Program-made: the position numbers and the translations under genes
Part shown: in pieces, positions 34,561-45,640 of the stretch
Layout of the letters: the number at the start of each line of letters is the position of its first letter
How positions within the stretch are numbered: position 1 is the stretch's first letter
Notes under the pieces: generated by a model
Told to the model about the DNA's origin: nothing
Database searches by the model: none
Seen by the model: the letters and a program-made list of their open reading frames with translations, nothing else
Origin: Undaria pinnatifida
Taxonomy: Eukaryota; Sar; Phaeophyceae; Laminariales; Alariaceae
Assembly (NCBI GenBank): GCA_012845835.1
Contig: JABAKD010000016.1
Coordinates: forward strand, 10,537,007 to 10,601,006
Length of the DNA stretch: 64,000 nucleotides
Direction of reading: 5' to 3'

Positions 34561-37500
34561 GCGAGGTTAGTTTTGGCGTCTCATGACAGTTCCAATAACG
34601 ACGGAACAATACCAAGGCCAAAATACTGATATTGCCCACCTCTACCTCATACCCCCCTGTATATACTGCAAGCATCCATGCTATTACCGTTATTTCAAAC
34701 GACATTGTTCTGTTGAAATCACCGTGTGTCCCACTCCACATCTACGTTCAACTCCCACGCCCTGGGCAGTAACCCCGAAGAATTCCCCCTTCTCCCTCTG
34801 GCGGCCTGACGGTCTCGTAGATACTATTGTATCGATGCACCGGGCGCGACATCGCTTGCTAGAGCGGTCACCGAGATAAGGTGGAAAATTCTCTCCTTAG
34901 ATGGCCCATTGGTATATTTTCGCTGCGTGAATGGCTGTCCACCTTCTGTCTCTACGACAACTTGCCTTTTCGCGGTGAAAACACTTTCGGTGGAACCCAG
35001 AAAGCGTACCCGTCGGCATGTCCAAATTCCTGATTTTTTACCCGTGACATCGTACTTTTTCGATTCACGACGGCCTTACCATTCATTTACGTAGTGTGTT
35101 TGAAAAACTCTGATGTAAAGTTGATCAGGTGTGGGTGCCTGTTTGTACGTGTGTAATTTCCGAGATCATCATTGAACGCGACGAAGTCGAAAAGGCAGCG
35201 GTCCATCGTGCGGCCACCTCAACAAGGAAAGGCCTTTTTAGGGCATCGCGCAACAAAACGAAAGTCAGACGCGTTTGTTCATACTGATATCACTTGTTAC
35301 TACTGCAGAATTGTTGACAGTTAGTCAAAGGTGTGTACATCGCGGAGAGTACGATATCGCCTGCGCGTAAAACTGCATCCAGTATTACTGGTAGTTCGCT
35401 GTGACAATACGTGGCTGATCGTCCTACATAGCTGTGTGTTTCATTTTTGCTGTTCATTATTTACTAAGAAGAGATGATCGATCACTGTCCGAGGTGTCAA
35501 ACACCCCGCCTTCGGCATGTAAGACGAAACAAGGAAAAAGGTCTGGACACAATTTTTCTACGCCGAAGTTCACTCCTACCTTTTCCGGCTCCCCCCCCCG
35601 CCCTCTCCCTCTCTTCCTCCCTCCCTCCCTTCCTCCCTCCCTCCCTTCCTCCCTCCCTCCCTTCCTCCCTCCCTCCCTTCCTCCCTCCCTCCCTCCCTCC
35701 CTCCCTCTCTCCCTCCCTCCCTCCCTCCCTCCCTCCCTCCCTCCCTCCCTCCCTCCCTCCCTCTCACCACGTGGTAGCAAATCCTGCCGCATATATTACT
35801 ACCTTGAGGTGCCTCTCGGGAGGCCATCTTTCACATTTCGTATTGTACAATGCGAATAAGATCCTCCCACCACCGCTTATTTTTGTAGGCTATGTGCTTC
35901 CAGGTGTTCATGAAGTTGATCGGGTCATGATGCCCGTGAAATGCAGCCCACGCGGATTCGAGAGAAATTTACTAGAGCAGACATAATCAAGTTGAGTCTA
36001 CTTGTAATTTTGCACTATATCTATGCTCAAAACTGACCAAACGTACAGCAAAGAGAGAAGCAATTGAAACTCTGAGCGAAAACGGAATGAAACAATAGTT
36101 TTCGCCGCGAAAGGCAGGAGACGTTTACTATATGATGCGATTTTTCTATTAGCACTGCTACAATAAATAAATGCAACACCACCTCAGTACACAGGCTAAT
36201 TTCTCGCAGGTATTGAAGCTGGGGTACCTAAGATTGGTTGGCGGGAGGCAGTCTAGCCACGAGCAAACGTTCCCTCGAGTCTGATACAACAGCACAATAA
36301 TCAAGAATAATAGCTTCGAGTTTTCATAATTCAATGTTATATGCGTCCTGCCTATGCTAATGAATGTAGATGCGCGTGCAACCCCACCGACGTTCGCATG
36401 GGTGGGGCGATATGAAAAAGACACATTGCTCATCTTGGAATGGTACGTTTTGCGTACGATGCGGAATGCCTGGTAGCCTTTTCAAAACGAAGTGTCCTCT
36501 AATGGGCAAAGCCGGGAGGCGGGGGTTCTATCAGAAGAAGCAGAGGGCCACTACATAATCATTTAAGGTACCAAACAAGTAGCAACAAACAATTACCGTA
36601 ACGTAGTATATATCATGGCGTGTATCATGAGCACCGATTGGCCAAACATCATATTGATAGCGATCGAAAGGTACGACCAATGCACTGAAATGCGATGGAT
36701 AACAACCACATACTGGGACAGTTGATGTAACGGGGGGCTTTCAAGCAAGGAGAGCGCTGGTGACTGTAGCAGAAGAGCAAAAATCCGCAAGAACACTCAA
36801 TCCACCTCGCGCTGGACCATGTGCGGTATAAGAACTATTCTACGTGCGTTACCCGTTCGATCGATAGAACAGGAATGACAAGGCTCACCTGGAGTTTTGT
36901 AGAAAAGGTGGGTGCGACGTACTGAAAAAAAGAACTGCTGCAGTGATAACACTACACATCGCTGAGGAGTCACAACCCATGCGTCTCGATTTTCGTTTCT
37001 CGGTTTAACTGCCAAGGAAGGGGAGGGTGCATTCAGTCGAATAACGCCTCATTGTATGTAATTTGTATTAATTCGCTGCTCCCTCCCCCGCACGTCGCAG
37101 TTGATTTCTCATCGACAAGACCGACCCCGTAAACTATCTACCTGCCTGCACAGACGCGAGAGGGAGCGATCCGACGCGCCTCTGAGACTCTAGGAACAGC
37201 TCTACGAGATATCCTCCATCGTTCATCTACTACCGTGCTACAACTGCTACCAAGACCACTATACGAGTATCCCGGCACGACATCGACATTTTGGCTGTAT
37301 GGCGACACGTTCTCACACTCACTCGCCTACTGCCATGAACCGATCCGACAACTCCCGCGAGCCACTTCGCCATGAACCAGATGGCAAGGTGAAGAGGCGT
37401 ATATGTTCTGTATACTGTAGTAGTTAGTATTAATAGTGCGTTCGCGCCCTACAACGTGGGGGCGTGTCGATGATGGCCACTCGTTTCAAGACACGCCAGG

Positions 37501-38800
37501 ATTCGTTTTCGATTTCATAACCTAAGCATGCCGGGGTAATCACTTGTTCGCGTTCGTGTTTGTAAGACCGTGACGGCGAGTCTCTGTGTAGCCTCGAATG
37601 TGGAGTGACGCAGCGGTGTGGAGAAGGTAGATACATACAGACGTACGTACCTGGTATGTACGTAGGGATGTCGCGTCCTGTAGCCCCAGAGATGTGGGCC
37701 CGTGTTGTGCTTGTGTTTAGAACACCGCAGCACATCTTGACCATCTCGTTTACGTTTGTTTTAGTTTCATCAATTCGCCCGACAAGTGTTTGTGGTAGCC
37801 TCTTGTCGAATCCACGCTAAGAACCCCGGTTCTACGCTGTACCGGGGAGGGGATATGCTGCTTTCCAGCTACTAAAAAAGTCGTCCGTGTAGAAGCGAAA
37901 TACCGGGGTGTGATAGAGTTTGCGGCGCGTTTTGTCGTTTTGAGGTAACGCGGTGAACGGCGAGTCTAGAGACCTAAAAACGAGCAATCGACCGTGATGA
38001 AACGGCCTTTGGAATTGTATCCTCGTTTTGGGTGACAAACTACTTGGAATCAGTGTACCAGGAGGTTGAACCGCATTGAAATGCTACGAAGAAATTGCGT
38101 TTGTTTGTGCCGTACAGTATGCCATAATTGCCATCGTTTACTGTGTGCCTCTTTCTCGCCTTCACTGCAGAGAGCCTACGCTAATCCACCAGAACAACAG
38201 ACAAGATACAGTACTGCGTTACGTATGGTAGGATACAACATAGTAGGGCTAGCTGTTTCCCTCTGTCCGTGATTATTGATGTACCGGAAGTGGGACGGTT
38301 TTGGCCAGACGGTGCTCGATGAAAAGTTGCGAAGAACGAATCAAATCTGCCGAGAACTCTATGTAAATGATACTAGAAAGCTGATCTTGTCGGGGACGAG
38401 GACGACGCGAACGCCGGTCGGCGCGTCTATGGAAACATCTTGATAACGTCTTCCCCAAGCCGCCACTTTTTCGTTGGGTGTGTCCTCTTGGTGTCGGAAA
38501 AACCCCATCTGAACTTATTGCATCCCCGTGGAGTGTGTAGTCTTATCTTTGCGTGCTATGCGAGCTCTTCGCAAATGATCAAAGGCGTCAGGAGACGGCA
38601 GTTTGGTTGTCGTCAGTCACACATGTACGATACCATATACTACCATCACTATACTGCGTCTTGACGGCCGTCCGTCACAGGTCACATGCCTGAAGTGAAA
38701 CCCCTGACTCCTTCTGATTCCTGATTCCTAACATCTTTGCTGCTAACCCCGTAGTCCAATGAAATAATTGCGCCGCACACTTTTTCTCATTGGTCCCTTT
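34560..38800. other. Long interval without recognised gene
   Basis: Apart from the pyrimidine microsatellite at 35588-35763 I see only short frames on both strands without recognisable domains. Introns or untranslated parts of a large gene cannot be excluded. Confidence 0.45.
35588..35763. repeat. Pyrimidine microsatellite (CCCT/TTCC)n
   Basis: An interrupted run of CTCCCTCCCTTCCTC-type units that becomes a purer (CCCT)n after about 35680. Ser/Leu/Pro and Arg/Glu/Gly repeat frames through it are artefacts. Confidence 0.95.
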
Positions 38801-38871
38801 AAAAAAAAATGGTTCCGTGCTTCTCGAGGTTTGATTATTGTGTGTTACACGACCGTTTCCAAACACAATCG

Positions 38872-39188
38872 TCATGGGGTTATGGCAACAGCGCGCCCTC
38901 CCCCAGGGTGGATCGGTGCTCTTCTATGACGACCCTCTCGCTCCGCGACTTGTCCCAGTTCCAACATCAAAGTGCCGCATCTTGCTCCCTCCCGTGATGC
39001 ACATTGCCAAGCTTCCAGATCGGTGTTGTTCCGGTTTGCTCTCTTTACCTGCCGCGAATATCAAGTACTGCTGTAGACCGAAGTCGTCTACTCTCGTGCG
39101 CGTTGCCTCCGCCGCTGATTTCCTCAGCTATCGGGCGCAAGGCCTCGGGGCCTTCTGGTGGACGTGCTTGCGGCAGGAGTTGAAGCAG
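38872..39188 (+). CDS. Possible exon of an unrecognised protein
   Basis: From ATGGGGTTATGGCAACAGCG at about 38874 the plus strand is open for about 105 residues (QRALPQGGSVLFYDDPLAPR, CRILLPPVMHIAKLPDRC, SAADFLSYRAQGLGAFWWTC, LRQELKQ) and reaches a good donor, AAGCAGG|GTGAGT, near 39189. Codon usage and residue mix look protein-like, and a T/A-rich stretch precedes it. No family is recognised and no partner exon was found, so it may be a chance frame. Confidence 0.35.
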
Positions 39189-39199
39189 GGTGAGTGGTA

Positions 39200-40930
39200 G
39201 TGACGTGTGTCGCGTGGTAGTACCGTGTTGCCGTGTTGCCGTGATGCCCGCAGCAGCAGGTGATTGCACCGCGTCAAAGTTGTTTTTTCAAAATTTGAAA
39301 TGTAGTCTAGACTAGACTATGTCGTCGAGAATTTCGTTTAATGTCGAAAGTCATCTAGACTACTCGCAGTCTATAGTCTACATAATATTTGATTTTGTTA
39401 ACGACAGCAAGCGGCAGCACGACAAGGGAGGGAAGATATCGGGAGTCAACTACCCGCGCATGTACTGACATGTTGTTAACACGTATCACATGATGCCATG
39501 TGCCTCGCAAACCTGAGTGTAGTCTAGTCTAGACTATTCAATTATGTCGAAATCCTGAAATAAATGCGACGTGGGCGAGGCTGTCTTCTTTCCGAATGTT
39601 CGTCGAAAACTGTGCAACACAATACTTGTTTCGGAGTGTTACCGACAAACCGATAGGCCTTCGGCAGTAGTAGATGTGTTACGCTGTTTTACACGAGTAG
39701 GGGTGCTACCCTTCTGGTAATTACCCGCTGGGTACTCTCGTTGCCCGGCTTGCTATCAATAATACCCATCACGAGTACGAATGATACTTAATACTTGTCG
39801 AGTTTTCGGGCCCGGGTACCCCGGTTGGCTCGGGTACCCGGGTATCTGGTTGCTTGTCTTGGATACCTTGGGGATGGCAACCTGATATTATCTCGGAAAC
39901 CCCGGGGATGGTGTTCAATCATCCCCTAAACCACAATCGTCTGTGCCGTATAGTTCGTACATGCTATCCAGGAAGAAACCCTTTTTAAAAGTGAAATGTT
40001 GTATTTTCACGATTCACACCTTACACCATACATTCGCGCCCCCCCAACAGTAATCGAGTTACGCGCTGCCAGACCGGCAGGGCAACAAGTGCACGGCAGC
40101 AGCAGTCGAGGAGCAATACAATAGTACTCGTTTCAGCATATTCTAACTTGACGGAGGGCGAAGGCGAGCCCTGCAAGTTCGTACAGCAGCAAGCAGTTGC
40201 ATTCGCTCAGAATATAAAAGGATTGCCCACTCGGTTTTCCGTCTGCTGTTGGTTTGCATGCTTCACTTTTTTGAACAGTACACGCATTCAGCAGTCGCAT
40301 GCCTTCCCCCCCCACACATTTAGCCTCCGTGTTTCTCCCCTATCTGACACTTCCATACCATCTCTTTCAAAGTTGAAGCACCATTCGCAATAATCGTTTC
40401 ATTCTACCGTTGGGCTTTCTTGCATCTATCTATCTATCTGTTTTTTTAGCAGAGATCCCTAATTAACTAGACTAGACTATACGTATACCGCGGGGACGTG
40501 TACCCGGCTGTTAAACGGACACCCCGGTACCCTTCCAAATTACACGTAAACACTCCTTAGTACCCTGGTATCCCCCTCCCCCATTTTTGACGGTTACTCG
40601 ATTAACACAGGTACTTGGCGGAAACCGCCATTATTAGCTATCAATAAAAAGGACAAATACGTTACCCTTTTTTCGCTGGGCTTTTGAGAATTACGCTATT
40701 TATTAGCAACACGCCAAATTATGTTCGCAATTATGCTAATTATACCTTTGTGCTCGTTGCTTAACTTCCAAGTTTTGCTAAGTGGTGTCAGCGCAAACAC
40801 GACGAGTAAGAACATAACATTTGGTACGTATCATGCGGTGGAAGGCCTCAATCGGAGGCGCACTACGAGTTACCATATACCAGGTATACGGTACGGAATA
40901 TGATACGGTTTCGCACATCGGACAGACCAT
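39200..40930. other. Interval without recognised gene; TAGTCTA clusters and GGGTACCC blocks
   Basis: Holds the densest group of TAGTCTA/TAGACTA chains (39303-39319, 39355-39382, 39520-39536, 40468-40481) and palindromic GGTACC/GGGTACCC-rich patches at 39700-39930 and 40490-40575. No coding segment is supported. Confidence 0.55.
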
Positions 40931-41105
40931 ATCCTCAGTTCATGTACATATTTAGGGGCAGATGGACCACCACTGCTATATATGATCCATGCGGTCTAGG
41001 CCACGCTTGCTGTGTAGGATCTGTATGACGCGATCTTGCGCACATGCTTTTCTGATGGGATCTGTACGATACAACTCTTGCACAACGTACACTATCGGCA
41101 AACAT
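40930..41105 (+). repeat. Dispersed repeat, inverted relative to 50225-50400
   Basis: Shares GGATCTGTATGACGCGATCT..., GCGCACATGC and GGGATCTGTACGATACAACT with the reverse complement of 50270-50395. Each copy contains two internal GGATC(T/C)GT-type sub-units. Confidence 0.65.
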
Positions 41106-41384
41106 TGGAGTTAGATGAACTATAAATATGTTGTGATCTGTCGAAAACATATGGCTAGTTTTGAGTGGACGATTGCACTAGCTCAAGCGTCTTGTGGGCA
41201 CTTATACATGCCAGGTATTGATCCAATACTCTTACCATACACATTTATCGAGGTCTACGAGTACAAGGAAATATGTGGTTTGTCATTTGGTACGCGGACA
41301 GATACACTCTCCAGCTACTTCAAAGTTCATTGCAAAAGGCGTGTGCCCCGGTTTCCCAGAGTCCCATTTTTTAACACCCTGACC

Positions 41385-41460
41385 ATACGGTTAGCCTTAG
41401 TCCTACCGTTAACCCTGAGCCCTGCCCCCACCCCCACCCCCGCCCCCATTGCACCCAACG
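41385..41460 (+). repeat. Degenerate CCCTAA-like block, left
   Basis: GTTAGCCTTAGTCCTACCGT, TAACCCTGAGCCCTG and CCCCCAC repeats. It resembles a heavily mutated interstitial telomere-type repeat, but not one clean tandem array is present. Confidence 0.3.
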
Positions 41461-41467
41461 AAGTGTC

Positions 41468-42740
41468 ATGTTAAGGCTTGAACAGATTAAAAACGGAAAT
41501 CTGGCCACGGTTCATGTATACAGAAATCCAGCCGCTCTTACAGTAGTAGTTGTTTGTAACGAAGATGAGGTGAACCCGGCAAATTTCAAATGGAATCGGG
41601 GGAAAGATGAACTTCCGATCGTAGACCAATATATACGTACCTTGACGTAGACATCTCAAAGGACTGCTCTTGGGATGCACACATAGCGAAAGCAAAAGAA
41701 AAAGATAAATCGCAAGTAGGCAAGATGGGTGCGATCCTATCAGACCAGCACCAAATATATATGTGTTCTGATGAGTGCGATTGTACCAAAGTCAGAGTAT
41801 GCAGGAGAAATATGGGAAGAGAACGCGAAGTTCGTAAAGCAACTGGAAACAGTGCAGATGACAGCAGCTAAAAAGATACCAGGATGCTCAAGTACAACGA
41901 GTAACACAGTATTGAGAGCAGAACTAGGAATGTACCCACTTAAAACAAAAAGAGACGCGAGAAAGTTCAAATGGCAATATATCGTAACGGATATGCCAGA
42001 AAAAAAGTTGCCAGCCATAGTTGATAACGCTGTGTGGGAAAAAAAAACAAAAGGGCGAGCTGGAATAAAATGTAAGAAGGTGGTCGAGAACATATGGAAG
42101 GGTATTGGGGGAGACCAAGGAGAGATTCTGTCTACATAGAATTTTGGCTAGTACAAGACAGAAGTAAAGGGAACAATAGAATAAAGGGAAGGGCAAGCCC
42201 TAAGAATTAAGGTGAAAGAAAGAGAAAAACACTTTGAGATATACGGGGGGTTGAGGGAAGATATGTGAATGAAAACGTATCTGCACGGCCCAATGGACTT
42301 ACACAAAAAAGCTTAAACTTCGATTTCGTGTAGGGGACCTGGACCTACCAGGAAGCAGAAAGAGATATACCAGTACTCGGGAGGAGGAGGACGTGGCTAC
42401 AAGTATGTGCCCCAGTGGCACAACAATAGAGAGCGGGACTCACATAGTACAAGAATGTGAAATATACAAGGAGGAACGGGATGCGTTGGAGAAGGAGATG
42501 GGGAAACTAGACGTATGTGACATGTAACAGTTTTGGTAGACTAAAGAGTAGCGAGAAAACGATCGCTATCCCAGGAGATAGATGGTGGCCGCAGACGGCG
42601 AAACAGGACGGGGATAGGATATGCAAACAAAAAGTTACTATGTAATACATGAAAGGAGCGTAATGAGCACCCAAACGTTGGAGGTGTTTATTAGGAATAA
42701 AAACGGTGCTTTGTCTCGAAAGTGATGCGTGGTAAATGGT
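41468..42740 (+). mobile_element. LINE (non-LTR retrotransposon) 3' fragment
   Basis: The plus strand shows the end of a LINE reverse transcriptase in broken frames: FKWNRGKDELPIVDQY, then after a frame change LDVDISKDCSWDAHIAKAKE (the YLGV.I..D.SW..HI thumb motif), then from 41729 SAIVPKSEYAGEIWEENAKF, TVQMTAAKKIPGCSSTTSNT, LRAELGMYPLKTKRDARKFK. Farther on, MCPSGTTIESGTHIVQECEI is the C-terminal zinc-binding zf-RVT-like motif with one Cys replaced by Ser. The catalytic FADD box and endonuclease are absent, so the copy is 5'-truncated. Stops and frameshifts make it a fossil. Confidence 0.85.
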
Positions 42741-42794
42741 CGAATAACAAACGCAAGCAGCAAATAAGTACCCCCCCCCACCCTCTCCCCTTCC

Positions 42795-43125
42795 CTTCCA
42801 CCCCGCCATGTACCCTAGCCCCAACCTCGACCCGAAACTGATACTCGAAATAGTGGATAAAGGAGATGTCGCCAGGTTTCGAAGGTTTCTATTGTTCGAA
42901 CTATAGCCCTTGTGCCCTTGGCCCTATCCTTTTCAGCAGTCAAACATTAACCCTACCACTGTCCCAAAACCCTATCCTCAAAGTGCATACACCAGATACG
43001 TCTTCGAGTTTTCAACACGTCTTTCCTTCAAACCCTAACTCGACCCTTGGCCCCAACCCTTCCATGTGCCCAAAAAATCCTAACCCTACCTCTATCCCTA
43101 GCACCAATCCCCCCCCGCCCTCTCC
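42795..43125 (+). repeat. Degenerate CCCTAA-like block, right
   Basis: Scattered CCCTA, AACCCTA and CCTAACCCTACC strings within C-rich sequence directly after the LINE fragment. It may be a decayed telomere-type repeat. Confidence 0.35.
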
Positions 43126-43159
43126 CATCGATCACGCCTCTCGCTACTTAAGCTAGGCA

Positions 43160-45250
43160 ACTAGGGTACCGTCTTTTCCCCCACCGTTTCGGTATGTTTT
43201 CACGGAATATCGGGATGGCTATCGAGGTTGATAATACTATGCTTGGTGGAGAACCTTAACTCGGCGCAAGGGGGATTATATCACGTGGGTTTCACATGGT
43301 AAGGCGAACAGGAGGCAGTTACAGAGTATACCCCTTGCTGTCTCTGGAAGTGGCCACACAAGGAAACAAGTAAGTGAAGTTTTCGGATATGTATGTCATC
43401 GTTATGGAAGCAAGCACGCACTAGATGCCGAAGTTCGCCTCACGAATGGCTCTCACTATATATTTGGATGAAAATCACTCTTCGTGCGATGCACCGAGTA
43501 CGTCACGGCGTTTCGTTCCTAGTGCACGCGGTGTAACCCGTCCGGCATAGTATGGATGCCAGGGGCTATGGTCATACGAAGACGACCATGAACACCCTCC
43601 CATATAGTCTATCGTCAAACCCAGCCACAACCGAAAACCCTGAACCCGTACAAACGGTTAGAACGGACAGAAAATTTCACAAGCCGGTAACGGTGAATAT
43701 GTGCATACGATCCATATGTATACACTAGTTGAAGAGTCTATGCGTCCCCTGGCGTGTACAAATTATATGTCTAATTCGAAATTCACAGGGGCATGTGGGT
43801 GATATTGCCTTTCCATACATAGGCATGTTGCCGGACCGTTCCCACAGTTTGGTTTCAAACGATGGTGATGGCAAGTTATTGTTACCGACGTTGTTCGTCA
43901 TCGATGGGGCGGCCATAAGCAACACGTACGCACGATAGACTCTTCTGAACAGCATCTTCATTGCACTGGGCGATCTGCGCTGGCGGTCTCCCCGAGAACG
44001 ATCTTTGCTGATCAGCTGTTGGACAAAACACGATGTCGTGTTCACATTTTCTCTCGTCCGTAGTCACAGTACAAGCTCTAATCACTCTTGAGTGGAAGAA
44101 TAAGCAAGGAAAGCATAAAACAAATCAAAGCGACACACATTTACTAGCGCGTGTATCAAATTGTGACCTCCTCCAGGTCTTTTCAGGCCACACTCGGCCA
44201 CGACTCGGGTCCGTTCCGCTTCGGGAGCATAGGCCCAGGCATAGAGGTGAGGACTAGCTGCTTAGTAGGAAGCGCACGCCTGATTACTCACTGTGTCCAT
44301 GCTTACGCGACTTTCGTTTCAGCGTTTGTTATGTGCTGCTTCTGTAGATTGCCTTGTGGTTCGTGCTATAGTAGATCGGTTTGTCGTCCGTGCGTTGATC
44401 CGCAAACCACGTCAAGGGGAGGCGAGGTAAGGAAGGGTAGGGGAGGGGACAGAACGAGACGGAGGTTGTGACGATATATTGTTTTACTGAGACTCTCTTT
44501 TGAAGTTTTCGGTGAACGAGGGAAGGTGCTCAAATCGCTTGGAGATATATTATGCTGCTACTGATGCTTCGCTTGGTATTACTGCTGTAGATAGATGATC
44601 CTGTACCATAAATAGTAGTAGTGGTACTGTTAGTAGCTAGTGCTGATACTACTAATACTATCAATGGAAGCAGGTGAAAGTACATGGTATGCCAGGTAGG
44701 ATGCAATTAAGAACGTAATGGACAGTTACGGTACGTATCTCTCTTTACGCGGCAGTCGTGGACAACGAGATGGGCTATGATTATTTATTCTAATTTTACG
44801 AAGCAATGCTATCTGTTTTTGTTTGTGCCGGTGAGTCACTTTGTTGTGTAGAATGTGCTTCACACGCGCTTTCGTTGAACCGCCCGACAATACGACCGGG
44901 CAAAAAACGCGAAACATTCGGTAAGATAACTTTTCGGTAAGGGTCCACGGCGGATTTCCGCTTAGCGTGTTGATAAACAAGCATGTAGTGAAAAACAAGC
45001 AATGTTCGGGTAATGGTTGCATACGTTCGAAGGGATGCACGCAATTGCGTCTTCGGACCAGTTGCGACGGTTGGAAAAATGCCCGCCGGCATGTCCTCAC
45101 GGCGTTGTTTTCGCCGTGGCACATTCTACGTTTCGATTGCGTGTTAATAAAGTACGCCTCAACTACTCTACGTATAGGTGTTCGAGGTATGTCTGCTGAT
45201 CTGCTTCGCCATCCTGACTTTTTGGGACTGGATCTCCGGCCGCCGCGGCC
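43160..45250. other. Interval with frames of uncertain status
   Basis: A 229-residue minus-strand frame spans 44726-45415 and overlapping frames exist on the plus strand, but neither shows a recognised motif. The length may be chance. No repeat or RNA gene identified. Confidence 0.35.
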
Positions 45251-45253
45251 GCG

Positions 45254-45640
45254 TTGACCCCGGCCCCCTTGCACAACGAAGCTAACACGGCTAACGACAA
45301 TTTCGTTGTCATGAAGTATGCGACAACCGCCACCATCAGGCAAGGTCTCCGAACCGCGATAGGCTCTAGAGCGAAACGCAGGGAGAAGGCCTATGTATTC
45401 GGGGTCAGCACCCATCCCAGAGTGGACGATGACATCGAGGCGGGGGCTAGCGCGTCCAGCCCCCCCACTCCCCCCCCTCCAAGCATCGATGAGGTGCTGC
45501 AGAACAGTGTGCGAAGGTTCCGCGAGAAATGGTGGCCGACCCTTCCGCTAACGAACACGTTCGAGCCAAGGAAGCGGAGGGTGACTTTGGGAGTTGTGAT
45601 ATGCACCCGGAAGCAAAAAGGTGGGCGGCGCGACACGTGC
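45254..45640 (+). CDS. Possible N-terminal exon, unknown product
   Basis: The plus strand is open from about 45200 to 45817. The part to about 45600 looks coding (MKYATTATIRQGLRTAIGSR, KRREKAYVFGVSTHPRVDDD, PPPPSIDEVLQNSVRRFREK, WWPTLPLTNTF); beyond that it runs into pyrimidine-rich, probably intronic sequence. It lies 1.1 kb upstream of the kinase pseudogene on the same strand and could be its N-terminal exon. I recognise no family. A real splice donor is not obvious. Confidence 0.35.

Noticed and set aside
32985-34740. Multiple 60-110 residue frames in the CCCATGGG array
   Set aside because: The palindromic unit creates similar Met-Gly-Leu/Ser-His frames on both strands; none has a domain or consistent frame.
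35434-35986. Proline/serine/leucine repeat proteins around the pyrimidine tract
   Set aside because: All three frames on both strands are open because of the (CCCT/TTCC) microsatellite; no independent coding evidence.
44726-45415. 229-residue minus-strand frame as a gene
   Set aside because: No motif, basic and irregular composition, and a competing plus-strand frame overlaps it. Left as uncertain.
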